Counted from the stretch's first letter, positions 16,834-24,913 are shown. The stretch is 54,152 nucleotides of DNA from Crocinitomicaceae bacterium (GCA_002722795.1 PBMY01000026.1:1-54152), one strand, 5' to 3'. Numbers and translations are program-made. The notes: a model not told the origin generated them from the sequence alone.

Positions 16834-17405
16834 CTCACTTTCCCTTTTGGTAATCTCATTCTATATCCTACCGCCACCTTACCTAAGCCAATGTCTCTCA
16901 ATTTACCGTGAAGCAATCTTCTTTTAATTGAAGAGATATGGTCTGGAATCATAATTCCATCTAAATGATCATATTCGTGTTGTACAATTCTAGCAGCAAC
17001 ACCTGATAACATTTCTTCTTTCAAGTCCCAATTCTCATTAAAATATTCTATTTTGACAGAAACAGGTCTAACAACTTCTTCTCTAATACCAGGAATTGAC
17101 AAACAACCCTCCTCCATTACGCTAGTTTTCTTAGAAGATTCATAAATTACAGGGTTTATCATAACCCTTTTAAACCCAACGCAATCAGGATCCGCATCTT
17201 CTCCTTCACCAAAAGGTGAACCATCAACAATAAACAATCTGATAGATTCTCCAATTTGAGGAGCAGCAAGCCCCACACCCTCAGCCTCATACATGGTTTC
17301 CCACATATCATCAAGCAGTTTTTCAAGTCCTGGGAAATCCTTTTCTATCTCTTCAGCCTCAGCTTTTAACAAAGGATCACCAAAAGCAACTATAGGTTTT
17401 ATCAT
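16830..17405 (-). CDS. def: Peptide deformylase
   Basis: Removes the N-formyl group from nascent proteins at the ribosome. The 191-residue protein has all three family motifs: GVGLAAPQIG (motif 1), EGCLSIPG (motif 2, Cys metal ligand) and QHEYDHLDG (motif 3, HExxH metal and catalytic Glu). The insertion around residues 70-85 (FGEGEDADPDC) is typical of Bacteroidota enzymes. The ATG at 17405 is 30 bp from the divergent ribBA-type start. A perfect -7 box (TAAATTTG) ends 4 nt before the ATG, implying a leaderless mRNA. First gene of a def / lipoprotein / alkB cluster. Confidence 0.96.
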   Translation of the reverse strand: MIKPIVAFGDPLLKAEAEEIEKDFPGLEKLLDDMWETMYEAEGVGLAAPQIGESIRLFIVDGSPFGEGEDADPDCVGFKRVMINPVIYESSKKTSVMEEGCLSIPGIREEVVRPVSVKIEYFNENWDLKEEMLSGVAARIVQHEYDHLDGIMIPDHISSIKRRLLHGKLRDIGLGKVAVGYRMRLPKGKVR

Positions 17406-17409
17406 GGAG

Positions 17410-17431
17410 CAAATTTATGAATGTATTTTTA
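17410..17431. promoter_or_regulatory. Back-to-back leaderless-type promoters of def and the ribBA-type gene
   Basis: Minus strand: TAAATTTG (17417-17410) ends 4 nt before the def ATG at 17405, with a TTG -33 candidate 22 nt upstream inside the other gene. Plus strand: TATTTTTA (17424-17431) ends 4 nt before the ATG at 17436; this box has one mismatch. The two boxes are 6 bp apart, so polymerases would compete for the same DNA. Confidence 0.6.
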
Positions 17432-17435
17432 CACC

Positions 17436-18557
17436 ATGTCAATTTTAGATTCTATTCCGGAAGCGATTGAAGAAATTCGCAACGGAGGTGTGATTATTGT
17501 AGTAGATGATGAGGATAGAGAGAACGAAGGAGACTTTCTTACTGCAGCTAGAAATGTAACTCCAGACGTTATTAATTTCATGGCGACTCATGGAAGAGGC
17601 CTAGTTTGCGCTCCACTAGTAGAGAGTAGATGTGATGCTTTGGGCTTAGGGCTTATGGTCCAAACCAATAATGCAGCCTACGAAACTCCTTTTACTGTTT
17701 CAGTCGATCTACTAGGTCATGGTTGTACAACTGGGATATCTACAAGTGATAGGTCTAAAACAGTTCAAGCACTAATTGACCCAAACACTGATCCCAAAGA
17801 ACTTGGTCGTCCTGGTCACATTTTCCCTCTTAGAGCTAAAGCTGGTGGAGTATTAAGAAGAAACGGGCACACTGAAGCTGCAATTGACTTCGCTAGACTA
17901 GCGGGTTTTGAACCCGCCGGAGTTATCGTTGAAATCCTTAATGAGGATGGAACTATGGCAAGACTTCCAGAACTCAAAAAGATTGCTGACAAGCACAATA
18001 TGAAGCTTGTTTCTATTGCTGACTTAATAGCATATAGATTAGAAAACGAAACTTTGATTGATCGTACTTATGAAGTGAAATTAAATACTAAATATGGTCC
18101 ATTCAATGCTATTTCATATAAGCAGCTGACTGACGATACTGAACATTTAGCACTTGTAAAGGGCAATTGGAATATTGAGGAGTCAGTTTCTGTTAGAGTA
18201 CATGCTTCAAGTATGATTGGTGATGTATTCCAAGTAAGTGATCTTGGAAAAGGTCCTCAACTTCAAGCCGCTATGGCAAAAATTGAAAATGAGGGAAAGG
18301 GGGCAATCATATTTATCAATAAACTACATCAAAGTAGTGGTATTGCTGAAGAGCTGAAGGCATATGAAGACTATCATAAAAAGAAAAAGAACACTAGAGT
18401 ATTCCACCCTTTTGATTCTAAGGATTATGGCATAGGTGCTCAAATCGTAAGAGATCTTGGTATTAGAAAAATTAATATTCTAACAGACACTCCTAGAAAG
18501 TCAGGGAATATTGGATACGGTTTAGAGATTGTAAGCCATTCTCCACTAATGAAATAA
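17436..18557 (+). CDS. ribB: DHBP synthase with degenerate GTP cyclohydrolase II domain
   Basis: A RibBA-shaped protein of 373 residues. The N-terminal domain (about 1-200) makes 3,4-dihydroxy-2-butanone 4-phosphate from ribulose 5-phosphate for riboflavin synthesis; it keeps DDEDRENEGDF, HGRGLVCAPL, RPGHIFPLRA and RRNGHTEAAIDFARLAG. The C-terminal domain (about 205-370) aligns with GTP cyclohydrolase II but has lost the three zinc cysteines (HASSMIGDVFQVSDLGKGPQ in place of H-x-x-C...C-D-C) and the RQEGRGIG loop (replaced by INKLHQSSGI), so it should not hydrolyse GTP. A separate intact ribA is at 9711-10301. The degenerate half may be structural or regulatory. The ATG at 17436 is preferred because a -7-like box ends 4 nt upstream. 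Confidence 0.93.
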   Translation: MSILDSIPEAIEEIRNGGVIIVVDDEDRENEGDFLTAARNVTPDVINFMATHGRGLVCAPLVESRCDALGLGLMVQTNNAAYETPFTVSVDLLGHGCTTGISTSDRSKTVQALIDPNTDPKELGRPGHIFPLRAKAGGVLRRNGHTEAAIDFARLAGFEPAGVIVEILNEDGTMARLPELKKIADKHNMKLVSIADLIAYRLENETLIDRTYEVKLNTKYGPFNAISYKQLTDDTEHLALVKGNWNIEESVSVRVHASSMIGDVFQVSDLGKGPQLQAAMAKIENEGKGAIIFINKLHQSSGIAEELKAYEDYHKKKKNTRVFHPFDSKDYGIGAQIVRDLGIRKINILTDTPRKSGNIGYGLEIVSHSPLMK

Positions 18558-18575
18558 TTAAAAAGTTTGGACATT

Positions 18576-18602
18576 AAAAAAGCCCGTTCGACGGGCTTTT
18601 GT
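18576..18602. terminator. Bidirectional terminator between the ribBA-type gene and rpmE2
   Basis: A 10-bp stem (AAAAGCCCGT / ACGGGCTTTT, loop TCG; arms 18578-18587 and 18591-18600) flanked by A and T tracts. It suits termination of both convergent genes. Confidence 0.85.
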
Positions 18603-18620
18603 AATTCTGTTGTATAAATA

Positions 18621-18962
18621 TTAATCAGGTGTGTTGTCTGTGTTTTCTTCAACAGCTAGTGTTGGCTCATCAGGTGTAACATTTGCATCAGGTGCTTGAG
18701 AAGCATTACCCTTATTGAATTTACCATACTTCTGTCGGAACTTATCAATACGCCCAGCAGTATCAACGAACTGTGCCTTACCAGTGTAGAATGGGTGAGA
18801 CTTTGAGCTAACTTCAATCTTAATAAGCGGATATTCGTTTCCGTCTTCCCACTTGATTGTCTCTTTAGTTTTCGCAGTAGATCTGCTTAAGAATGCATAA
18901 TCGTTTGACATATCCTTAAACACAACTGTGCGGTAGTTTTCTGGGTGTATTCCTTTTTTCAT
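18621..18962 (-). CDS. rpmE2: Type B 50S ribosomal protein L31
   Basis: Large-subunit protein bL31 of the zinc-free type B. The core (about residues 1-83) shows [32 protein letters not shown], the [18 protein letters not shown] signature and [15 protein letters not shown]; no CxxC zinc motif is present. An acidic, low-complexity tail of about 30 residues ([19 protein letters not shown]) extends beyond the usual end. In species with both types, type B replaces the zinc form under zinc shortage; no partner is visible here. A perfect -7 box TATCTTTG lies 17 nt upstream of the ATG. Confidence 0.96.
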   Translation of the reverse strand: MKKGIHPENYRTVVFKDMSNDYAFLSRSTAKTKETIKWEDGNEYPLIKIEVSSKSHPFYTGKAQFVDTAGRIDKFRQKYGKFNKGNASQAPDANVTPDEPTLAVEENTDNTPD

Positions 18963-18979
18963 CTCTCAGAATTGGAGTG

Positions 18980-18987
18980 CAAAGATA
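18980..18987 (-). promoter_or_regulatory. rpmE2 promoter -7 element
   Basis: TATCTTTG on the minus strand, 17 nt before the rpmE2 ATG at 18962. The upstream AT-rich region has no perfect TTTG at the expected distance. Confidence 0.6.
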
Positions 18988-19026
18988 CACAAATCTTTAA
19001 TAAAGACCCGTAAATAAAAAAGTTTG

Positions 19027-19055
19027 TTTGTTAATGAATTTTCTTCTTATGTTTG
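19027..19055 (+). promoter_or_regulatory. Strong promoter of the orphan transcript upstream of xerD
   Basis: TTTG (19027-19030), 17 nt, then TATGTTTG (19048-19055), a full match to the Bacteroidota consensus. A second TTTG at 19023-19026 gives a 21-nt spacer. Transcription would start near 19058-19062. Confidence 0.7.
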
Positions 19056-19057
19056 AA

Positions 19058-19150
19058 ATGAATTTAAGTGAGTTTAGCATTGCGCTAAACATCAAGTGAT
19101 AATTTGGTTAAGTTGGTCCCGTGCTGAAACGTCGGCACGGGATTTTCTTT
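19058..19150 (+). ncRNA. Candidate small RNA or xerD leader/attenuator of about 90 nt
   Basis: The segment lies between a consensus promoter and a strong rho-independent terminator, in a gap whose left neighbour is transcribed the other way, so the terminator must serve a transcript that starts here. The predicted RNA has a 7-bp hairpin (GTTTAGC 19072-19078 / GCTAAAC 19084-19090) and the terminator hairpin. Within it, ATG at 19058 opens a 13-codon frame (MNLSEFSIALNIK, stop 19097-19099), so a leader peptide is possible. It does not look like SRP RNA, 6S RNA or tmRNA by its obvious motifs. Confidence 0.55.
19117..19150 (+). terminator. Rho-independent terminator 33 bp before xerD
   Basis: The stem TCCCGTGCTGA / TCGGCACGGGA (19117-19127 and 19132-19142, one G-T wobble, AACG loop) is followed by TTTTCTTTT. 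Only the plus strand has the T tract. It lies between the promoter at 19027-19055 and xerD at 19183. Confidence 0.85.
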
Positions 19151-19182
19151 TACTCTATTTTTACGATTAAATAAGGGTGTAA

Positions 19183-20094
19183 ATGCAAACAGATTGGAAG
19201 TCAACGCTTAGAGGATATAATGATTATTTGGCCTTGGAAAAGGGACTGAGTGAAAACTCTATTAAAGCCTATTTAATGGATGTCAGAGGTTTTGCGGAAT
19301 TCCTTCTCGGTGCGTGCAATGTTGAAAATCCTAATACTTTTAAACCCAAACACATAGAAAAATATATTTCGCACATGTATGATGTGGGCTTATCAAGTAA
19401 TAGCCAAGCCAGGATAATTAGTGGCATCAGAAGCTTCTGTAAATACATGAGAATTGAGAAGATAATGGACAATGATCCGCTAGAACTTATCTCCACTCCA
19501 AAGCTCAGTAGAAGACTACCAATTGTACTAACTGTTGATGAGATTGGGGATATCATTTCGGCAGTTGATATGAGTAAAACGGAGGGTGTTCGTAATCGTG
19601 CTATTTTAGAAGTTCTATACAGCTGCGGATTGCGAGTAAGCGAATTGATTAATCTTCAAATCTCAAGACTAGATCTATTCGATAATGTGATCATAGTTAT
19701 TGGAAAGGGTAATAAAGAAAGGATTGTTCCAATTGGATCTCAAGCATGTGAAGCAATTGTCGATTATATGGATCAATATAGGTGTCAATTAAATATTAAT
19801 GAAGGTCACGAAGACACATTGTTTCTAGGTAGATATGGAAGGGGATTGACTCGCCAAATGATATTTACTATCCTAAAAAATACCTCCATCAGAGCTAGAA
19901 TTAAGAAGAAAATAAGTCCACATACCTTTAGGCACAGTTTTGCCACCCACTTAGTTGAACACGGTGCAGATCTTCGCGCGGTACAAGAGATGCTTGGTCA
20001 CGCTCAAATCACAACAACTGAACTCTACACTCACCTTGACAAAAGGTATCTGCAAGATCAGGTGAATCAATTCCACCCAAGATCTAATTCATAG
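19183..20094 (+). CDS. xerD: XerC/XerD-type tyrosine recombinase
   Basis: Site-specific recombinase of 303 residues that resolves chromosome dimers at dif. The N-terminal SAM-like core-binding domain covers about 1-90 (YLALEKGLSENSIKAYLMDV) and the catalytic domain about 105-290. The catalytic set is visible: Arg in YSCGLRVSEL, Lys in GKGNKERIVPIG, HTFRHSFATHL (His and Arg), LGHAQITTTELYTHL (His and the nucleophile Tyr in LYTHL). Length fits Xer recombinases rather than integrases, and no element ends surround it. The gene follows a terminator, so read-through or an unseen promoter is needed. Its 3' end overlaps the convergent gluQ by 6 bp. XerC cannot be excluded. Confidence 0.93.
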   Translation: MQTDWKSTLRGYNDYLALEKGLSENSIKAYLMDVRGFAEFLLGACNVENPNTFKPKHIEKYISHMYDVGLSSNSQARIISGIRSFCKYMRIEKIMDNDPLELISTPKLSRRLPIVLTVDEIGDIISAVDMSKTEGVRNRAILEVLYSCGLRVSELINLQISRLDLFDNVIIVIGKGNKERIVPIGSQACEAIVDYMDQYRCQLNINEGHEDTLFLGRYGRGLTRQMIFTILKNTSIRARIKKKISPHTFRHSFATHLVEHGADLRAVQEMLGHAQITTTELYTHLDKRYLQDQVNQFHPRSNS

Positions 20095-20916
20095 CTTCCA
20101 ATTTGAAACTGCTTGAAGAAGCATGTTTTCAGGGCTATCTAGAGAAACTGCTTTTTGGCCTAAAAACTCTAATGCTTGTGCAATCACCATAGGTGCTTCA
20201 TCTACTTCAACTGGGACTGCTTTATTAGCCTTACTCAGTTTGGATCCGTCACTATTCAATGCTAAACCAAAGTGTGCATATTCCGGTCTTTTATACCCTA
20301 GAGCATGTTGAAGATGAAGGTGAGCAGGAGTTGATGCCAATAAATCCTCTCCTCTAACTATTCTAGTCATACCAGCCTCAGCATCGTCAAGTACAACGGC
20401 TAAGTGGTAAGCATAATATCCATCAGCTCTCTTAATTATAAAATCTGATTCCGTTCCACCTCTTGAAAATTGTTCACCAAGAATCAGATCATCCCAAACC
20501 AAATCCTCTACAGGAGTTAGAAATCGTACAGACCTCCCCTCTTTTCCTTCTAACATACCATTTCGACAATAACCTGGGTATAGCTTATGCCCTGCTAATT
20601 CCTTCCTTGTGCATGCGCAATCGAATGCTTCTCCTCGAGATATCAAATCCTGAATAACTTCTTCATAGTGATGGACACGTTGGTTCTGCCAAACCACATC
20701 ACCATCCCAATGCATCCCATAAGATTCTAGTGTTCGAAGAATATCGTTTGCAGCTCCATCAACAGTTCTTGATCCATCTACATCTTCAATTCTGACTAAC
20801 CACTTACCATCATTTGCTTTTGCATCACAATAGCTTGCAATGGCCGCTACAATTGAGCCAAAATGCAATCTACCCGAAGGCGATGGTGCAAATCGACCTA
20901 TGTAGCCTGAAGACAT
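20089..20916 (-). CDS. gluQ: Glutamyl-Q tRNA(Asp) synthetase
   Basis: Truncated glutamyl-tRNA synthetase paralogue of 275 residues lacking the anticodon-binding domain; it attaches glutamate to queuosine-34 of tRNA(Asp). Motifs: RFAPSPSGRLHFGS (HIGH-class signature), RIEDVDGSR, the zinc-binding set CACTRKELAGHKLYPGYC, RGEDLLASTPAHLHLQ and SKLSKANKA (KMSKS equivalent). It overlaps the end of ettA by 1 bp and is therefore likely cotranscribed with it, pairing two translation-related functions. The family is best known from Proteobacteria but is not confined to them; transfer is not evident from base composition. Confidence 0.92.
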   Translation of the reverse strand: MSSGYIGRFAPSPSGRLHFGSIVAAIASYCDAKANDGKWLVRIEDVDGSRTVDGAANDILRTLESYGMHWDGDVVWQNQRVHHYEEVIQDLISRGEAFDCACTRKELAGHKLYPGYCRNGMLEGKEGRSVRFLTPVEDLVWDDLILGEQFSRGGTESDFIIKRADGYYAYHLAVVLDDAEAGMTRIVRGEDLLASTPAHLHLQHALGYKRPEYAHFGLALNSDGSKLSKANKAVPVEVDEAPMVIAQALEFLGQKAVSLDSPENMLLQAVSNWKL

Positions 20917-22601
20917 TATCTAACGAGCTTGCGATATTTGATCCTTTTGGGCCCTTCGCCCCCTAATCTCTTCTTTCTGTTCTCTTCGTACTCACTGTAA
21001 GTCCCCTCGAACCAATATGCAGTTGATTCTCCCTCAAATGCAAGTATGTGAGTACATATCCTGTCTAAGAAATATCTATCGTGAGAAATCACTACTGCAC
21101 AACCAGCAAATGACATGATACCCTCTTCTAGTGCTCTTAAAGTGTTAACGTCAATATCGTTAGTAGGTTCGTCAAGGAGTAATACGTTTGCTTCTGTTTT
21201 GAGAGTCATTGCTAAGTGGAGCCTATTACGCTCTCCACCTGATAGAACTCCACATTTCTTCTGTTGGTCAGGACCATTAAAATTGAAACGACTAACATAT
21301 GCTCTACTATTAATGAGTTGGCCACCGATTTCTATGTGTTCGTTTTTACCTGAAACAACCTCCCAAACGCTCTGTTGGGGATCAATGTCTTTGTGGGTTT
21401 GGTCTACATATCCTATTTCGACTGTATCACCTAATTCAAGCGTACCCTTGTCAGGCTTCTCCTCTCCCATTATCATCTTGAATAGAGTTGTTTTACCAGC
21501 ACCGTTGGGACCAATAATTCCAACAATTCCAGCAGGAGGTAGCTTAAACGACAAGTCATCAAGGAGTAGTTTCTCTCCGTATGCTTTCTGTAGCCCGTTT
21601 ACTTCTAGTACTTTATTTCCAAGACGCGGACCGTTTGGAATTGGGATCTGAAGACGAGTAGACTTTTCCTTATTACCATCAGCAAGCATGGTCTCGTAGT
21701 TTGAAATACGAGCCTTGTTTTTAGCACGACGTCCCTTGGGATTTGTGCGTATCCAATCAAGCTCTCTGTCAAGTTCTTTTTTGCGTTTAGACTCTTGCTT
21801 TTCCTCTTGAGATAGCATCTTTGTCTTTTGCTCAAGCCAACTCTGGTAGTTCCCTTCGTAAGGGATTCCCTCACCTCTATCTAGCTCTAGTATCCATTCT
21901 GCAACATTATCTAAGAAGTAACGGTCATGAGTTACACATAGTACTGTTCCTTTATACTGCTCAAGATGTTGTTCTAACCAATCGATCGATTCAGCATCAA
22001 GGTGGTTTGTAGGCTCGTCTAGAAGCAGTACATCTGGTTGCTTTAAAAGAAGCCTACAAAGAGCAACACGGCGTCTCTCACCACCACTTAGCTCACTGAT
22101 TTTCTGATCATCTGGAGGGCAACGAAGTGCGTCCATAGCAATGTTAAGCTTGGTATCAAGCTCCCAAGCATCAAGAGCATCGATCCTATCCTGTACCTCA
22201 GCCTGTCTAGTAATCAAAGCCTCCATCTTATCAGGGTTGTTTAGGATTTCATCCTCCATAAACTTGGCATTGATTTCTTCAAATTCTGAAAGAGTATCTA
22301 CAATTTCTTGTGTTCCTTCTTCAACAATTTGCCTTACTGTTTTGCTTTCGTCTAAATCTGGCTCCTGAGGCAGATAGCCAACCGTGTAGCCATCAGCCCA
22401 AATCACATCTCCACGGTACGCCTCATCTAATCCGGCAATGATTTTCATAACAGTAGACTTACCCGAACCGTTCACACCAATGATACCAATCTTAGCTCCA
22501 TAAAAGAATGAAAGATATACATCCCTCAATACTTGTTTTCCGGATGGAGTGTCCTTGCAAACCTTTACCATGGAAAAAATCACCTTCTTATCGTCTGACA
22601 T
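20916..22601 (-). CDS. ettA: ABC-F energy-dependent translational throttle protein
   Basis: Soluble ABC-F ATPase of 561 residues that binds the ribosomal E site and gates entry of 70S complexes into elongation according to ATP/ADP ratio. Two ABC cassettes are present: Walker A GVNGSGKST (42-50) with LSGGERRRVAL and LLLDEPTNHLD, and Walker A GPNGAGKTT with LSGGERNRLHLAM and LLLDEPTNDID. The linker between them is charged, with an arm insertion (WLEQHLEQYKGTV, then KTKMLSQEEKQESKRKKELD). No membrane segments, as expected for ABC-F. Downstream gluQ overlaps its stop by 1 bp. Confidence 0.95.
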   Translation of the reverse strand: MSDDKKVIFSMVKVCKDTPSGKQVLRDVYLSFFYGAKIGIIGVNGSGKSTVMKIIAGLDEAYRGDVIWADGYTVGYLPQEPDLDESKTVRQIVEEGTQEIVDTLSEFEEINAKFMEDEILNNPDKMEALITRQAEVQDRIDALDAWELDTKLNIAMDALRCPPDDQKISELSGGERRRVALCRLLLKQPDVLLLDEPTNHLDAESIDWLEQHLEQYKGTVLCVTHDRYFLDNVAEWILELDRGEGIPYEGNYQSWLEQKTKMLSQEEKQESKRKKELDRELDWIRTNPKGRRAKNKARISNYETMLADGNKEKSTRLQIPIPNGPRLGNKVLEVNGLQKAYGEKLLLDDLSFKLPPAGIVGIIGPNGAGKTTLFKMIMGEEKPDKGTLELGDTVEIGYVDQTHKDIDPQQSVWEVVSGKNEHIEIGGQLINSRAYVSRFNFNGPDQQKKCGVLSGGERNRLHLAMTLKTEANVLLLDEPTNDIDVNTLRALEEGIMSFAGCAVVISHDRYFLDRICTHILAFEGESTAYWFEGTYSEYEENRKKRLGGEGPKRIKYRKLVR

Positions 22602-22635
22602 ATTTAGAAATTATTTGGTATTGAATAATGTAAAT

Positions 22636-23199
22636 TTACTCTAGCCTAAAGCTTTTTAGTACAAGAATGAGGATGATACTTTGCAATAGAATTAAAAAGT
22701 AGTGAAGAATAGCTATCTGCTCCTTAGGGTCCGTTATTTCTAAGCCCAAATCAAGCGTTTTATAAAACACAAAAGACGCGCCAAGCCCTACTAAATAACC
22801 AACCTGTTTATTAACATCAATTTTACTCAAAAGCTCCTTTCTATTTGCAACTAACGTTTCTGCCCTAAATAGGTACCCTCCAAAAATGAAAGTTAACTGG
22901 TATCCACAATATATAACAAGTGCAGATGTGAAGCTGTATTGAATAGCGAAGAAAACAACAATTGTCAATAGCATTATCATTTCAACAAAAAGCGTAATCC
23001 AATAAAAGCTCTTAATGTTCAAGAGTCTATGGTAGAATTTGGCAATAATCAGCATTGCACAAGCTAAAACCATTCCGCCCACAGAATATATTTCAGGATC
23101 TAAGGGCTCATAGATTGTAAACAAAATTCCTATCGATAGTCCTGTAAATGATGAATTAAGGAGCTTGTAAATCAGGAAATTATTTTCAACTAGCTTCAT
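22636..23199 (-). CDS. Multipass membrane protein of unknown function
   Basis: A 187-residue hydrophobic protein with about five to six transmembrane helices (for example SSFTGLSIGILFTIYEPLD, YSVGGMVLACAMLIIAKFYH, WITLFVEMIMLLTIVVFFAI, VGYLVGLGASFVFYKTLDL and the last helix LILLQSIILILVLKSF). It has no charged motif, cofactor site or family signature that I recognise. The ATG at 23199 is preferred; the frame is open 34 codons further upstream but would then overlap the divergent carboxylase start. It is followed after 34 bp by ettA on the same strand. The minus-strand box TACCTTTG at 23232-23239 is a plausible promoter. Confidence 0.6.
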   Translation of the reverse strand: MKLVENNFLIYKLLNSSFTGLSIGILFTIYEPLDPEIYSVGGMVLACAMLIIAKFYHRLLNIKSFYWITLFVEMIMLLTIVVFFAIQYSFTSALVIYCGYQLTFIFGGYLFRAETLVANRKELLSKIDVNKQVGYLVGLGASFVFYKTLDLGLEITDPKEQIAILHYFLILLQSIILILVLKSFRLE

Positions 23200-23231
23200 T
23201 ATGAATCTGTTTTTGACTAATGTCTTGACCC

Positions 23232-23269
23232 CAAAGGTACTCTCGAATGGGCTGCCGTGCTTAACTTCG
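23232..23269. promoter_or_regulatory. Divergent promoter region, membrane protein / acyl-CoA carboxylase
   Basis: Minus strand: TACCTTTG (23239-23232) is a consensus -7 box 32 nt before the ATG at 23199. Plus strand: TAACTTCG (23262-23269, one mismatch) ends 4 nt before the GTG at 23274. No convincing -33 element is seen for the plus-strand box. Confidence 0.45.
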
Positions 23270-23273
23270 AGGC

Positions 23274-24911
23274 GTGGCATATAAAGCAGACATACAAGCA
23301 AACAAAAACGAAGACAAGATGCGTCTTCTTGTTGCTGACTTAAATCGCAAACTCAGTAAGGTGAAAAAAGGCGGTGGTTCCGAAAAGATAGAAAAACAAC
23401 ACGCTAAAGGAAAACTTACTGCTCGAGAAAGACTTGATCGAGTTTTTGACGAGGGTTGCGATAGAGTTGAAATTGCTGCATTAGCCGGTGAAGGCATGTA
23501 CGAGGAATACGGAGGATGCCCTTCAGGTGGCGTAGTTATTGAAATAGGAAGAGTACACGGTAGACTTTGCATCTGCGTTGCTAACGATGCAACAGTGAAG
23601 GCTGGAGCTTGGTTCCCCATAACCGCAAAAAAAAATCTTAGGGCACAGGAAATTGCTCTAGATAACAAACTACCAATTATCTACCTAGTTGACTCTGCAG
23701 GAGTATTCCTTCCAATGCAAGACGAAATATTCCCTGATAAGGAGCATTTTGGCCGAATGTTCCGCAACAATGCTAAAATCAGCTCAGGGGGAATACCTCA
23801 AATTGCTGCAGTAATGGGCTCATGTGTTGCCGGAGGAGCCTACCTACCTATCATGAGTGACGAAAGTCTCATAGTAGAAGGCACTGGATCAATCTTCCTC
23901 GCAGGAAGCTACCTAGTAAGAGCTGCAATAGGTGAAGACATCGACAACGAAACTCTAGGAGGAGCTAAAACCCAAACAGAAATTAGCGGCGTCATCGACT
24001 ACCCATGTACTAATGATGAACATGCCCTTAAAACCATTCGCGATATTGCTTCTCATTGGGGAGACATTCCAACTGACGCAAATTTCTCAAGAGCCGAATC
24101 TAAGGCACCAATCGGTCGAACCCCATCATCTATCCTTCCTGAAAGTAGAACTCAACCATACGAATGTCGTGACCTAGTAAAATCTCTTGTTGACGAGGGA
24201 TCATTTACCGAATACAAAAAGTCATACGGCAAAACCATAGTTTGCGGTTACGCCCGAATCGACGGCTGGAGCGTAGGTATCGTTGCGAACCAACGCAAAA
24301 TTGTAAATTCAACAAAGGACGGTCTTCAATTTGGAGGAGTGATCTACTCAGATAGCGCAGCCAAGGCCGCGCGATTTGTAATGACTTGTAACCAGAAGAA
24401 CATCCCACTTCTTTTCATACAGGATGTAACTGGATTTATGGTGGGATCAAGATCTGAGCACAACGGCATTATTAAAGACGGAGCCAAACTAGTAAATGCA
24501 GTTGCAAACAGCGTTGTCCCTAAGTTCACAGTAATCGTAGGAAACAGTTACGGAGCCGGGAACTATGCAATGTGCGGAAAGGCATACGACCCAAGATTAA
24601 TTATAGCTTGGCCTACAGCAAAGATTGCAGTAATGGGCGGCGAACAGGCAGCTAAAGTTTTAAAACAAATTGAGGTAACTAGGCTAAAACATGCCGGAGA
24701 ACAAGTAGATAAAAAAGCACAAGAAGAGTTATTAAAAAAAATTGAATCTCGTTACGAGGAACAAACTCAGCCTGAATATGCAGCCTCTAGGATTTGGGTA
24801 GATGCTATTATTGATCCAGAGGATACTAGAACTTGGATTAGTATGGGAATAGAAGCAGCAAATGCAGCGCCAGCAGAGAATCCATTCAGACCGGGCGTTA
24901 TGCAGACGTAA
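23274..24911 (+). CDS. Acyl-CoA carboxylase carboxyltransferase subunit, methylcrotonyl-CoA type
   Basis: Biotin-dependent carboxyltransferase of 545 residues. The closest family by motif is the beta subunit of 3-methylcrotonyl-CoA carboxylase (leucine breakdown), with propionyl- or other acyl-CoA carboxylase as alternatives. Visible: HAKGKLTARERLDRVFDEG, YEEYGGCPSGGVVIEIGRVH, EIFPDKEHFGRMFRNNA, AVMGSCVAGGAYLPIMSDES, the oxyanion Gly pairs in GNSYGAGNYAMCGKAYDPR and WPTAKIAVMGGEQAA. The start is GTG at 23274: an in-frame TAA lies 9 nt upstream and the first internal ATG is 15 codons inside the conserved N-terminus. No biotin carboxylase or biotin carrier gene is adjacent. Confidence 0.9.
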   Translation: MAYKADIQANKNEDKMRLLVADLNRKLSKVKKGGGSEKIEKQHAKGKLTARERLDRVFDEGCDRVEIAALAGEGMYEEYGGCPSGGVVIEIGRVHGRLCICVANDATVKAGAWFPITAKKNLRAQEIALDNKLPIIYLVDSAGVFLPMQDEIFPDKEHFGRMFRNNAKISSGGIPQIAAVMGSCVAGGAYLPIMSDESLIVEGTGSIFLAGSYLVRAAIGEDIDNETLGGAKTQTEISGVIDYPCTNDEHALKTIRDIASHWGDIPTDANFSRAESKAPIGRTPSSILPESRTQPYECRDLVKSLVDEGSFTEYKKSYGKTIVCGYARIDGWSVGIVANQRKIVNSTKDGLQFGGVIYSDSAAKAARFVMTCNQKNIPLLFIQDVTGFMVGSRSEHNGIIKDGAKLVNAVANSVVPKFTVIVGNSYGAGNYAMCGKAYDPRLIIAWPTAKIAVMGGEQAAKVLKQIEVTRLKHAGEQVDKKAQEELLKKIESRYEEQTQPEYAASRIWVDAIIDPEDTRTWISMGIEAANAAPAENPFRPGVMQT

Positions 24912-24913
24912 TT

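Noticed and set aside
17406-17435. FMN riboswitch upstream of the riboflavin gene
   Set aside because: The gap is only 30 bp and contains back-to-back promoter boxes; there is no room for an RFN element, and none is seen before ribA either.
19183-20094. xerD as the integrase of a mobile element
   Set aside because: Length and motifs fit chromosomal Xer recombinases, and there are no flanking direct repeats, tRNA site or phage genes.
21115-21651. Open frame of 178 codons on the plus strand inside ettA
   Set aside because: Antisense to a conserved ABC-F gene with both cassettes intact; its translation has no domain features.
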